Source: an uncultured Clostridia bacterium (lineage in GTDB: Bacteria; Bacillota; Clostridia; Christensenellales; Borkfalkiaceae). From it: 16,934 nucleotides of DNA. Below the pieces are notes generated by a model. The model made no database searches, had not been told where the DNA came from, and saw only the letters and a list, made by a program, of their open reading frames with translations. Below are positions 1 through 6,103 of this stretch, one piece after another (position 1 is the first letter of the stretch; each line of letters starts with the position of its first letter). The translations under genes were made by a program, and so were the position numbers. The stretch spans positions 1 to 16,934 of the forward strand of contig CAMWQS010000018.1 of the NCBI GenBank assembly GCA_947176485.1, in the 5' to 3' direction.

Positions 1-50
1 GCTGTCACCGTAGCGGCGGAAAAATCCGACAAGTATATAAACGTAATTAT

Positions 51-108
51 AGAGCGCGCCCGCGCCTTGCTTGATCGGGCGCGCTCTCGTTCTTTTCTGT
101 TTTTTTTA
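51..108 (+). terminator. GC-rich hairpin plus T-tract, probable intrinsic terminator
   Basis: A perfect 12-bp inverted repeat (AGAGCGCGCCCG at 51-62, complement at 76-87) encloses a 13-nt loop. A T-rich run ends in eight Ts at 101-108. It would terminate plus-strand transcription entering from the left. One plus frame has a TAG stop at 11-13, which would suit an upstream gene ending there, but too little is visible to call a gene. On the minus strand the hairpin lies 75 bp past the stop of the last structural gene, with a less pure T-tract, so it may work in both directions. In inoviruses a strong intergenic hairpin can also be the packaging signal, and that is not excluded. Confidence 0.65.
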
Positions 109-160
109 CTAATAATGAAGTGGTTATTTTGTGCCGGCGTTTCGCTCATTGCACCGGCGT

Positions 161-1054
161 TTACGGTTTCCGGCAGCTCCGCGGCGGGCGTGGTCTGCGT
201 GTTGTTACTTGCGGTTGCGCTTGCGCGGGCTTGTCGGCGTTTTCTTGCGGTTGTACTTCGTCAAAACTCATTTGCCCCGGCAGTTGCTTTGCGGCTTTGT
301 CTGCTTGCGCTTGCACGGGCTCTGCTGTTGTCGCCTTATCCGTTTGCTCGGCTTCTTGTTTCTCGCCGTTCTCGGCGGGTTTCTGCTCGTTCTGCGGCAA
401 ATAAATTCTATCCTTGATTTTCTCCCAAACCTCGGCAAACGGTTTTACTTTGACGTCGTCTGCAAGCTCATGCAGATACCGTTCAATTTCTTCAATGCCA
501 GACTGTTTCACCGTTTCCGGTTCTTCAAACGCTTCGTTTGTCGGGGTTTCGTCTGCCTTTTTAATTGCTTCTTCAAGCTGCTTTTTTAATTGCCGTCTTA
601 ACTTGCGTTTAGATTTCTTTTCTTTTTTCGGGAATAAAATCTCCCAATCGTCATCGAGTTTCTTTTCTGCCTCGGTATGGTCGCGCTCGGCTTCAAGCTC
701 GGCGCGCTCCTCAATAATATCTTGCGCTCGGTTTGAATATGTACTAAACAGCCAATACCAATGCCGGCGCCGCTCGGGTCGCCGCTCGTCTGCGCGGGCG
801 TCAATTTTGGCAAGTTTAATATCGTAATCAACCTCGCGTTCATATGTTTTAATTGCTATGGCGGCGTTATACGCACTTAATAAAACCTCGTGAAAAGCCG
901 TTATAATGGCGGGGTCTTTAATCGTCATTAAACGCTGCTTTACGCGCTCCATTTCGGTTAAAAATTCGGTATTAATCGTTTTAATATCGTCAAGCGGTAT
1001 ATAACGTATTGCGCGCTTTTCTTCTAACTTCTTCTTTTTTTTCTTAGCTCGCAT
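161..1054 (-). CDS. Highly charged coiled-coil protein of the phage operon (unknown function)
   Basis: Product of 297 aa that I do not recognise. It has no signal peptide or membrane segment. The N-terminus is a Lys run followed by mixed helix. Residues about 105-170 are rich in Glu, Lys and Arg in a coiled-coil pattern, and the last 90 residues are Gln/Pro/Ala-rich and end in an Arg-rich stretch, probably disordered. The ATG at 1052-1054 lies inside the end of the Zot-like ATPase gene (11-bp overlap) and has a strong GGAGG-type ribosome binding site upstream, so start and coupling are well supported. As last gene of the structural operon, and directly coupled to an ATPase lacking its usual membrane segment, it could be an assembly partner or a DNA-contacting protein. 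That role is inference from position and charge only. Confidence 0.8.
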   Translation of the reverse strand: MRAKKKKKKLEEKRAIRYIPLDDIKTINTEFLTEMERVKQRLMTIKDPAIITAFHEVLLSAYNAAIAIKTYEREVDYDIKLAKIDARADERRPERRRHWYWLFSTYSNRAQDIIEERAELEAERDHTEAEKKLDDDWEILFPKKEKKSKRKLRRQLKKQLEEAIKKADETPTNEAFEEPETVKQSGIEEIERYLHELADDVKVKPFAEVWEKIKDRIYLPQNEQKPAENGEKQEAEQTDKATTAEPVQAQADKAAKQLPGQMSFDEVQPQENADKPAQAQPQVTTRRPRPPRSCRKP

Positions 1055-1769
1055 AATCGCTGCCCTCCTCCGGTAAATAGTCCTTTAAACAGCCTTTGGT
1101 GTCGTAGTAGTCCAAAATGTCGCCCGTATCTTCGTAAACGGTTTCGCGGTAATAAGTGCATGCTTCTTGGCTTTCCTTTGACATGTCGACATACTCGTCA
1201 ACTTCTGCACGGTTGTTAAACTCGCGGCAGTTCCACTTTAAGCTGCAAATTATGCCGAACGGTGCCTCGGTCATTTCAAAGTTGTAAATTTGTATGAAGT
1301 GGTGTGATAGGTCGCGGATATCCTTATTTATCAAGATAGGACGTTGCGAAGCTATCCAAATCTCAAAGTCTGCATGGCGGCTCTTTTCAAAAAATTCACT
1401 CACGGCGCGCTTTAAGTCGGTTTTGCTGTTTAACTCGTTTTGCGCTTCGTCAATGATAATAACCGAACCGGGGTACAGCTTTTTATACTTCTTGCCAATG
1501 CCGATTTCGTCGCCTTTGAGTTCATACGGCTTGTAAACGCTACCGTCGGGGTTTTGTATTTCAAATGTAAAATTAACGGTGTATATCGGTACTCTGTCCG
1601 GCGGGGTTAGTTTCTTTTTGCGGGTTTTGTTTTGTTCTTCGATTATTCGGCATGAGTTGTCCCAAATCTCTTGCCCGCGTTCAAAATAAATCTTGGCTGC
1701 CGCTTGACTCATTAAAAACGCGCTTTTGCCCGCGCCTCTATCGCCGAATACGCTATGTAATTCACTCAC
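1044..1769 (-). CDS. Zot/pI-type assembly ATPase (inovirus morphogenesis protein)
   Basis: Product of 241 aa, the hallmark protein of filamentous phages. It would power extrusion and assembly of the virion at the cell membrane. Walker A is GDRGAGKS at residues 9-16; Walker B is VIIIDEAQ at 103-110; a Ser-Gln-Arg segment at 141-143 follows, in the place where Zot proteins carry a conserved polar residue after the third core strand. M13 pI and Vibrio Zot are longer (about 350-400 aa), with a membrane segment and a periplasmic domain after the ATPase core; here the protein ends soon after the core and no hydrophobic segment is visible. The start is GTG: an in-frame TAA lies just upstream, and the next Met is residue 20, inside or after the P-loop. 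The name Zot refers to the fold; nothing here suggests a toxin. The family assignment is strong. Confidence 0.88.
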   Translation of the reverse strand: MSELHSVFGDRGAGKSAFLMSQAAAKIYFERGQEIWDNSCRIIEEQNKTRKKKLTPPDRVPIYTVNFTFEIQNPDGSVYKPYELKGDEIGIGKKYKKLYPGSVIIIDEAQNELNSKTDLKRAVSEFFEKSRHADFEIWIASQRPILINKDIRDLSHHFIQIYNFEMTEAPFGIICSLKWNCREFNNRAEVDEYVDMSKESQEACTYYRETVYEDTGDILDYYDTKGCLKDYLPEEGSDYAS

Positions 1770-1777
1770 TTTTTGTG

Positions 1778-1807
1778 ATTAACCCCCGAATATGCGCTAA
1801 ATAACGC
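1778..1807 (-). repeat. Intercistronic repeat, copy 1
   Basis: A 30-bp stretch between the 64-aa gene and the ATPase gene matches 2004-2033 at 23 of 30 positions, including a run of ten identical bases (ATTAACCCCC on the plus strand) and a shared AACGC end. On the coding strand the shared block reads GGGGGTTAAT and lies just ahead of each gene start, so it may serve as a translation-initiation or RNA-binding element. Confidence 0.5.
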
Positions 1808-2002
1808 TTAATCTATTTGCTCAATAGTGCGAAATGTATGGCTTGCAAAATGTAACCCACCGACTTTATAATATCCCTCAATCCAATTGCTTTTCTCTAA
1901 AATGCCCTCGGCGGTGGTATTGTCGTATAAAACAGCTTTAACTTTCTTACCTAAAAGCGCATTAAGTAGCGGACTTTCAGTTGATTTAAGCAATTTAATC
2001 AT
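1808..2002 (-). CDS. Small soluble protein, possible Sm/LSM-like beta barrel
   Basis: Product of 64 aa without a membrane segment. From residue 17 on, the pattern GKKVKAVLYDNTTAEGILE, then a short loop, YYKVGGLHF and a final RTIEQI, resembles small Sm/LSM-like beta-barrel proteins: a basic strand, a D/N-x-T turn, a G-x-L strand and a closing I-x-x-I strand. Such folds bind RNA or other nucleic acid or assemble into rings. Family membership is a pattern-based guess. The gene sits between the coat-like genes and the assembly ATPase. Its ATG at 2000-2002 follows a GGGGG run about 6 nt upstream, within a repeated intercistronic element. A role in binding phage DNA or mRNA is possible, but the sequence does not prove it. 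Confidence 0.7.
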   Translation of the reverse strand: MIKLLKSTESPLLNALLGKKVKAVLYDNTTAEGILEKSNWIEGYYKVGGLHFASHTFRTIEQID

Positions 2003-2003
2003 A

Positions 2004-2033
2004 ATTAACCCCCATATATGCTTGATTTAACGC
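2004..2033 (-). repeat. Intercistronic repeat, copy 2
   Basis: Second copy of the 30-bp element, covering the ribosome binding site of the 64-aa soluble protein gene and the last codons of the 79-aa gene upstream. It differs from copy 1 mainly in a central seven-base block. Confidence 0.5.
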
Positions 2034-2266
2034 GGGCGTCTACGTCTGCGAGGTGCAACGCTTGCACGGCGGCGCGCCCGCGCTATGCTCTTGAAAAACT
2101 CTATAACCGTTATAATTACAAACAGCACAGCAAACCCCAAAAATACATAGCCCCAATATTCAAGCCACGCGGGGGCGCTTTCCTCTGTTTTGGCAAAATA
2201 CATAAATAATTGCCCTAAAAAAGCCATACAAACGCTAAATGCAAATGTTAAACTCGGTATTAACAT
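2027..2266 (-). CDS. Small membrane protein, candidate major coat protein (pVIII-like)
   Basis: Product of 79 aa. Residues 1-24 are hydrophobic, like a signal or first membrane segment; 26-36 are acidic (KTEESAPAWLE); 38-59 form a membrane helix; 60-79 hold ten arginines. If cut near residue 25 the mature form would be about 54 aa with an acidic head, one hydrophobic helix and a basic tail, the layout of inovirus pVIII coat proteins, whose tail contacts the packaged DNA. No clean AxA cleavage site is visible, so a two-helix pVI/pVII/pIX-like minor protein is an alternative. The start has a strong AAAGGAG ribosome binding site, and the gene begins 3 bp after the stop of the 64-aa coat-like gene. 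Intact and in operon; the coat role is inference. Confidence 0.75.
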   Translation of the reverse strand: MLIPSLTFAFSVCMAFLGQLFMYFAKTEESAPAWLEYWGYVFLGFAVLFVIITVIEFFKSIARARRRASVAPRRRRRPR

Positions 2267-2269
2267 AAA

Positions 2270-2464
2270 TCAATCTCCTTTCTTGCCCTTGCCGGTAATT
2301 TTGCAATAGATTTCAACGCCGATAAAAACGGCAGCAATTAAACCGCATACAACGCAAGCCCACGTTAAAACGGTTGCAGCTTCGGCGGGAACCGCGGCGG
2401 GGAAGAACGCAACCGCAACCCGCGCCGCAATTAATAGAATTGTAACGATTGAGAAGAACTTCAT
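2270..2464 (-). CDS. Small secreted/membrane protein, candidate coat protein
   Basis: Product of 64 aa. Residues 1-21 look like a signal peptide and AEA at 27-29 fits a signal peptidase site. The predicted mature 35 aa consist of one hydrophobic helix (about 31-54) with two cysteines and a short Lys-rich tail (KITGKGKKGD). Helix plus basic tail suits a filamentous phage coat or minor tip protein, but the mature form is shorter than pVIII and lacks the acidic head, so the neighbouring 79-aa protein is the better major-coat candidate. Its ATG overlaps the stop of the 510-aa gene (ATGA), and its ribosome binding site lies within the Lys/Gly codons at that gene's end, giving tight translational coupling. 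Confidence 0.72.
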   Translation of the reverse strand: MKFFSIVTILLIAARVAVAFFPAAVPAEAATVLTWACVVCGLIAAVFIGVEIYCKITGKGKKGD

Positions 2465-3993
2465 TTTTTGCCGCCTTTGCCGCTCTTGCGTTTCTTGCCC
2501 GTTTTGGGCTTCTTTGCCTTTGCCTGCTTGTTGCGTTGCTTAGTTGTTCTACGTTCTTGCCTGCGCTTTTCTGCGGCTCGTCCTATTGCTCTGAACGGCG
2601 CGCTTTTGCCCTTGCCTAACGCTTTTAAAATCTGTCCAAAGACGGGGAACACTATTGCAAGCACCACCAACGCAACGATTATAAGCAGCACAACGCCGAC
2701 TATTATTAAAGCTATTGCCCACTCCGGCAAAGGCTCCACAAGCGGCGCGGGGCTGTTTAACGGTTTATCGTCCCCGGTCATTTTGCTATCGACAACGCCG
2801 AGGTTGTACGTTTCGCCGTCGTACTCGAACATAAGCCGCAATATGATAACGTCGGAAACTTTCTTATAATTGCAATATAAATGGTTGTCCGCCACGTTCG
2901 CTTTGCCCGTAACAGTGCTGTTTTCTTTGTAGAAATTCAGCACCCACTGCGTGCCCTCAATACTGTTTACGCCCGCGGTGTTTGTTAGCTCGTAGTTTTG
3001 GTTGTTTTGCTCCGCCAAAAAGTCCGCCGTAGACTGTATTTTATCCCACTTGTATTTGTGCCCGAACCAACCGTGCAAGGCGTTTTCGTCCTTTTCGTCC
3101 GCGCTGATAATAACGGGGTCTTGCGTTACGGGCGTGCCCTGCGTTCTGTTTAAGTAGTCTTTGTAACCGTGGCTATCGTCCCCCACAGCGTGCCAGACAT
3201 TCGCGCAATATTCATAGGAACATTCCGCCAATGCGTATTGCAATTCAACTTGTTTTAGCTGGTCTATGGGGCGGTCAGCAGAGAACGCAACAAAATTTCT
3301 TATAGTGTGCTGCGCCATAATGTTTCCATAAATGCCCGGTGCGCCTTCCGTAGTTATTCCGTCCAAGTAATCAAGATAACCAACGTATTTTTTAGTAATG
3401 GTTACGACGTCGGAAACGGTGTTGCCGTATTCAACGGAATCGCCCACCGTGCGTGCCGTCCACAGTTGCCCAACAGCGTTTGGTACTTCGCTTTCGGATC
3501 CGACAGACGGGAGCTTATCGAGCAGATACTCAAAGGGGCGCAAAATGTTCGATATGTTATAGTATCTAATCGCCGTTTTTTCAAGCTCGAAGCCCTCAAC
3601 CCTATACTTGCAGAAAACGCCATCACACGAAATCAACGTTAACGCATAGTTAGGGAAGCTCATTTCTAAGCTGTTATTTTCTTGCTTTGCGATATTAATC
3701 GAGCTTGCAACCAAGTACGTTGTTTTTTGGCTCGGCTGATATGTATAAACGAACAGCTCGCCGCCCTCGCTCTCGGCTATCTGTATTACTTTAATGCTGT
3801 AATCTTTTTCTTTGTAAGGGTAATCGTTAACGTTAAAGCTGCTATCTCGCTGCAAGTCCTCTAAAACGCTTGTATCTGCCGAAGTATCGGCAAAGGCGGG
3901 AGAGTAACCCCACCCGCCTATTAACGCCGTTACAGCAAGCAAAAGCGTTATTAAAACGATATATAAAACTTTGTTTGCCCGCTTATGTTCCAT
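2461..3993 (-). CDS. Large exported protein with C-terminal anchor, candidate adsorption/minor coat protein (pIII-like)
   Basis: Product of 510 aa. A signal peptide occupies residues 1-35 (hydrophobic core, then SPAFA before an acidic DTSADTS start). About 390 residues of external domain follow, then a proline-containing linker, a long hydrophobic segment at about 425-450 and a 51-residue tail very rich in Lys and Arg (460-510). Size, topology and place next to the small coat genes match the host-binding tip protein of inoviruses, which is anchored by its C-terminus until release; the external domain itself I do not recognise. The basic cytoplasmic tail is much longer than in M13 pIII and could hold the packaged DNA. 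The start ATG has an AAGGCGG ribosome binding site that overlaps the stop of the 442-aa gene upstream. Confidence 0.8.
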   Translation of the reverse strand: MEHKRANKVLYIVLITLLLAVTALIGGWGYSPAFADTSADTSVLEDLQRDSSFNVNDYPYKEKDYSIKVIQIAESEGGELFVYTYQPSQKTTYLVASSINIAKQENNSLEMSFPNYALTLISCDGVFCKYRVEGFELEKTAIRYYNISNILRPFEYLLDKLPSVGSESEVPNAVGQLWTARTVGDSVEYGNTVSDVVTITKKYVGYLDYLDGITTEGAPGIYGNIMAQHTIRNFVAFSADRPIDQLKQVELQYALAECSYEYCANVWHAVGDDSHGYKDYLNRTQGTPVTQDPVIISADEKDENALHGWFGHKYKWDKIQSTADFLAEQNNQNYELTNTAGVNSIEGTQWVLNFYKENSTVTGKANVADNHLYCNYKKVSDVIILRLMFEYDGETYNLGVVDSKMTGDDKPLNSPAPLVEPLPEWAIALIIVGVVLLIIVALVVLAIVFPVFGQILKALGKGKSAPFRAIGRAAEKRRQERRTTKQRNKQAKAKKPKTGKKRKSGKGGKK

Positions 3994-4004
3994 ATTTCAC
4001 CGCC

Positions 4005-5333
4005 TTAAAATGCTACGTTGTTATCGGATAAATTCACGTCTTGAACATTTACCGCCAATGCCCCATAGCCGAGGCTTAACGTTGTTGTAAAGTTCGAGTG
4101 TGCGCCGTTTATCGTTAACGTGTACTCGATAACGCCCACGCCGCTATTATTACAGCGGTTTACAGCTGCGACAAAATCGTTATACGTTGCAAACGTAGCA
4201 CCGCCGACGTATGTAAAAACGGGGGGCGCATAGTTGTTAATAATAGCTTTTGCTTGCGCTGCTGACTCTGAATACGCTGCGGGGTTTAAAGTGAGTGCCG
4301 CGTTATGGTAACAAATTACCCTAGGGTGTTGTTTTTCCTCTGACGTCAAGTTATCGTATTTTTGTGCAACAAGATTGAATGTGCGGTTTGCAACTTCATA
4401 GCTGTTACACATCGGAGTAACGCTATTGCAATATGCAGCCGCCGCCGCGCTGAGTTCGGGTTCACCGCCGGAAAGCCCCGCGGGGAGTTTTAAGCTGTCA
4501 AGCCCGCCGACAACTTCAAAACCAAACGCCGAAGAAAATGCGCCGTTTATCGTCGTTGTGTATGTATCTGTAAGCGTGTAATTTGAATACACCGGGCGCA
4601 ATTCTGCCGTGTAGTTTTTCTCTGCGCCGGTGTAATCGAACTTGTAAACGCCGTCAACCTTGTTTGCCGCAACCTCTGCGCCGTTATAGAAGAACGCAAA
4701 CTCGCAGGATTTTACGCGCTGATAGTAGTCTATATAGCACGTTGCGCAAACTTCTGGGTTAGAAACGCTTGAAACCGTCAGAACGATAGGCTCGCCGAAG
4801 TCTTGCAAACAAGCAAGAACGGCTTGCTCGCCATTCGCCGACGGGGTAACGGTTACGTAATCGGTAACTTCTTTACCCGTTGCCCATTCGCTTTCGCTGT
4901 CTAAAAATGCTAAGTCATTCCAATTCAACGACTTATCCGAAGCATACGAGGGGGAAACCTCGGCGGTTAAGGTGAACGCTGATTCCGCTTGCTCTGATAC
5001 GCCCATAGCTTTAAACGCTGCACGGGGTAAAGCTGCCTTGTAAACGGTTACGCCGTTATTTTTAATTTCACTGATTTCAGAACCGCCCACAACCGCAGCG
5101 TTATTTTCGCCGGGGGTGTTGACGTTCCCGCCGTTCTGCACGTCCCCGGTTTCACCTTGCGGCGCATTGTCCGTCCAATGCCACGTAGAAAAATCAGGGT
5201 TTTTATACCATTCGTCCGCGTCATTCCTTGAAGCGTAGCCGCATGCAGTTACGCCACCACCGAGAACTGCAACTGCAAGCAATACCGCAATCACTTTCCC
5301 GCCGTTTCTTTTCTTGTTTCTCGTCCTTGACAT
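4005..5333 (-). CDS. Predicted surface lipoprotein, first gene of the phage structural operon
   Basis: Product of 442 aa. The N-terminus is basic, then hydrophobic (residues 13-27), then VTAC with Cys31, which fits a lipobox. Residues 32-95 are Gly/Asn/Thr-rich and probably flexible; the remainder looks like beta-rich extracellular domains with scattered cysteines and many Asn, Thr and Ser. There is no second membrane segment. I do not recognise the family. As first gene after the regulated promoter it may be a virion or cell-surface component, for example a receptor-binding, surface-exclusion or export-channel substitute protein; none of these is shown by the sequence. The start has a consensus AAGGAG ribosome binding site 8 nt from the ATG. 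Plain signal-peptidase I processing is an alternative to lipidation. Confidence 0.78.
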   Translation of the reverse strand: MSRTRNKKRNGGKVIAVLLAVAVLGGGVTACGYASRNDADEWYKNPDFSTWHWTDNAPQGETGDVQNGGNVNTPGENNAAVVGGSEISEIKNNGVTVYKAALPRAAFKAMGVSEQAESAFTLTAEVSPSYASDKSLNWNDLAFLDSESEWATGKEVTDYVTVTPSANGEQAVLACLQDFGEPIVLTVSSVSNPEVCATCYIDYYQRVKSCEFAFFYNGAEVAANKVDGVYKFDYTGAEKNYTAELRPVYSNYTLTDTYTTTINGAFSSAFGFEVVGGLDSLKLPAGLSGGEPELSAAAAAYCNSVTPMCNSYEVANRTFNLVAQKYDNLTSEEKQHPRVICYHNAALTLNPAAYSESAAQAKAIINNYAPPVFTYVGGATFATYNDFVAAVNRCNNSGVGVIEYTLTINGAHSNFTTTLSLGYGALAVNVQDVNLSDNNVAF

Positions 5334-5356
5334 AATAGAATCTCCTTAAATGTTCT

Positions 5357-5390
5357 TGTTGAAAACCGTTATCTTTAACGGTTTTCAACA
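5357..5390. promoter_or_regulatory. Large perfect palindrome, probable repressor operator O1
   Basis: Two perfectly complementary 15-bp arms (5357-5371 and 5376-5390; arm core GTTGAAAACCGTT) are separated by TCTT. The palindrome starts 3 bp downstream of the -10 box of the minus-strand promoter and covers its expected start site near 5387. A dimeric repressor bound here would block structural-operon transcription. Because it is transcribed, it could also fold as a leader hairpin. Confidence 0.72.
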
Positions 5391-5393
5391 GAC

Positions 5394-5422
5394 ATTATAC
5401 ATTGACTTTTAACGGTTGTCAA
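5394..5422 (-). promoter_or_regulatory. Consensus promoter of the phage structural operon
   Basis: On the minus strand, TTGACA (5417-5422) and TATAAT (5394-5399) are separated by exactly 17 bp, a perfect sigma-A/sigma-70 match. It drives the operon that begins at 5333, leaving a leader of about 55 nt. The strength suggests tight repression in the lysogen, in line with the two flanking or overlapping palindromes. Confidence 0.82.
5402..5422. promoter_or_regulatory. Second, imperfect operator O2 overlapping the -35 box
   Basis: A 21-bp imperfect palindrome with TTGAC/GTCAA ends contains the half-site TTAACGGTTGTCAA, which matches the right arm of O1 (TTAACGGTTTTCAA) at all but one position. 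It covers the -35 box and spacer of the minus promoter, so O1 and O2 together would bracket the polymerase site. Confidence 0.62.
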
Positions 5423-5441
5423 TAACTTATAAACAAACATT

Positions 5442-5469
5442 TTGGTTTTTTAAACAGTTTTTTTATAAT
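5442..5469 (+). promoter_or_regulatory. Probable promoter of the repressor-integrase operon
   Basis: TATAAT at 5464-5469 is a perfect -10 box. The best -35 is a weak TTGGTT at 5442-5447 with a 16-bp spacer. The start site would lie near 5476, about 20 nt ahead of the repressor ATG, which has an AAGGG ribosome binding site. A weak promoter facing a strong divergent one is usual for a lysogeny repressor. Confidence 0.55.
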
Positions 5470-5497
5470 TTAACTATTAAAAATAAGGGTTTTTCAT

Positions 5498-6103
5498 ATG
5501 ACAGAGAGATTTAAAAGCGAAACTTTGCTATTTTGGCTTAAAAGAAAAAAAGAGCTGAAACTCACTAATCGAGATATTGCGGAATCTTCTAAAATTCCGT
5601 TAAGTACCATTGAGCAAATTATGTGCGGAAAAGTTAAAGCACCGAGGTTAGACACGGTAGAAGCAATCGAAAAAGCCCTCGGAATAAAAAACGCCCCCGT
5701 CATACAAGACGAGGTAGACTTAAACGACAATTACCTTGTGCCGCTGCTCGGCTCGGTGGTTGCCGGTGTTCCCATAGAATCGCAACAGAATATAGACGCT
5801 TATATTTACATTTCACACCGGCCGGCCGAAGAATACTTTGCGCTGCGTGTGCATGGGGATAGTATGAAGAACGTCGGCATATTCGACAAAAGCGTTCTTG
5901 TATGCCATAAGCAAGAAACCGCCGAAAACGGCGAAATCGTCGTTGCTATGCTGAACGGAGAGCAGACGGTGAAGCGTTACAAAGTGCATGGTAATAATAT
6001 TTTTCTTATGCCGGAAAATCCGGACTATCTTCCGATACCTGTTACACCAACGGACGAGCTTTTGATACTCGGCAAAGTCGTTGAAATTAGGGTTATGCTA
6101 TGA
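5498..6103 (+). CDS. LexA/CI-type self-cleaving phage repressor (HTH + S24 peptidase)
   Basis: Product of 201 aa. Residues 6-62 form an HTH_3-type DNA-binding domain (NRDIAESSKIPLSTIEQIMCG is the helix-turn-helix). Residues 80-201 are an S24/LexA-like domain: Ala89-Gly90 in VVAGVP is the expected autocleavage bond, Ser122 (GDSM) the nucleophile and Lys159 (TVKRY) the general base. Proteins of this type keep a prophage silent and are inactivated when RecA is activated by DNA damage, so induction by the SOS response is expected. The likely targets are the palindromes at 5357-5390 and 5402-5422. The gene is divergent from the structural operon and overlaps the integrase start by 4 bp. All key residues are present and the length is normal for the class. 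Confidence 0.9.
   Translation: MTERFKSETLLFWLKRKKELKLTNRDIAESSKIPLSTIEQIMCGKVKAPRLDTVEAIEKALGIKNAPVIQDEVDLNDNYLVPLLGSVVAGVPIESQQNIDAYIYISHRPAEEYFALRVHGDSMKNVGIFDKSVLVCHKQETAENGEIVVAMLNGEQTVKRYKVHGNNIFLMPENPDYLPIPVTPTDELLILGKVVEIRVML

Noticed and set aside
1..74. Possible C-terminal end of an upstream plus-strand gene
   Set aside because: Frames end at 11-13 or 72-74, or run on through the hairpin; too short to identify, so not called.
1..160. Left attachment site of the element
   Set aside because: No copy of the tRNA-Val 3' end is present; the longest shared word found with the integrase-tRNA gap is GCGGAAAAA (9 bp), which is expected by chance.
67..589. Plus-strand open frames near the left end, Cys/Leu/Arg-rich
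   Set aside because: They overlap the 297-aa minus-strand gene, which has a strong ribosome binding site and operon context, and one starts inside the terminator hairpin loop.
1044..1769. Reading the Zot-like protein as an enterotoxin
   Set aside because: Only the phage assembly ATPase core is present; the toxin-linked C-terminal part of Vibrio Zot is missing.
3307..3642. Plus-strand frame of 111 codons and the minus frame 3402-3626
   Set aside because: Both are out-of-frame shadows within the 510-aa anchored protein gene.
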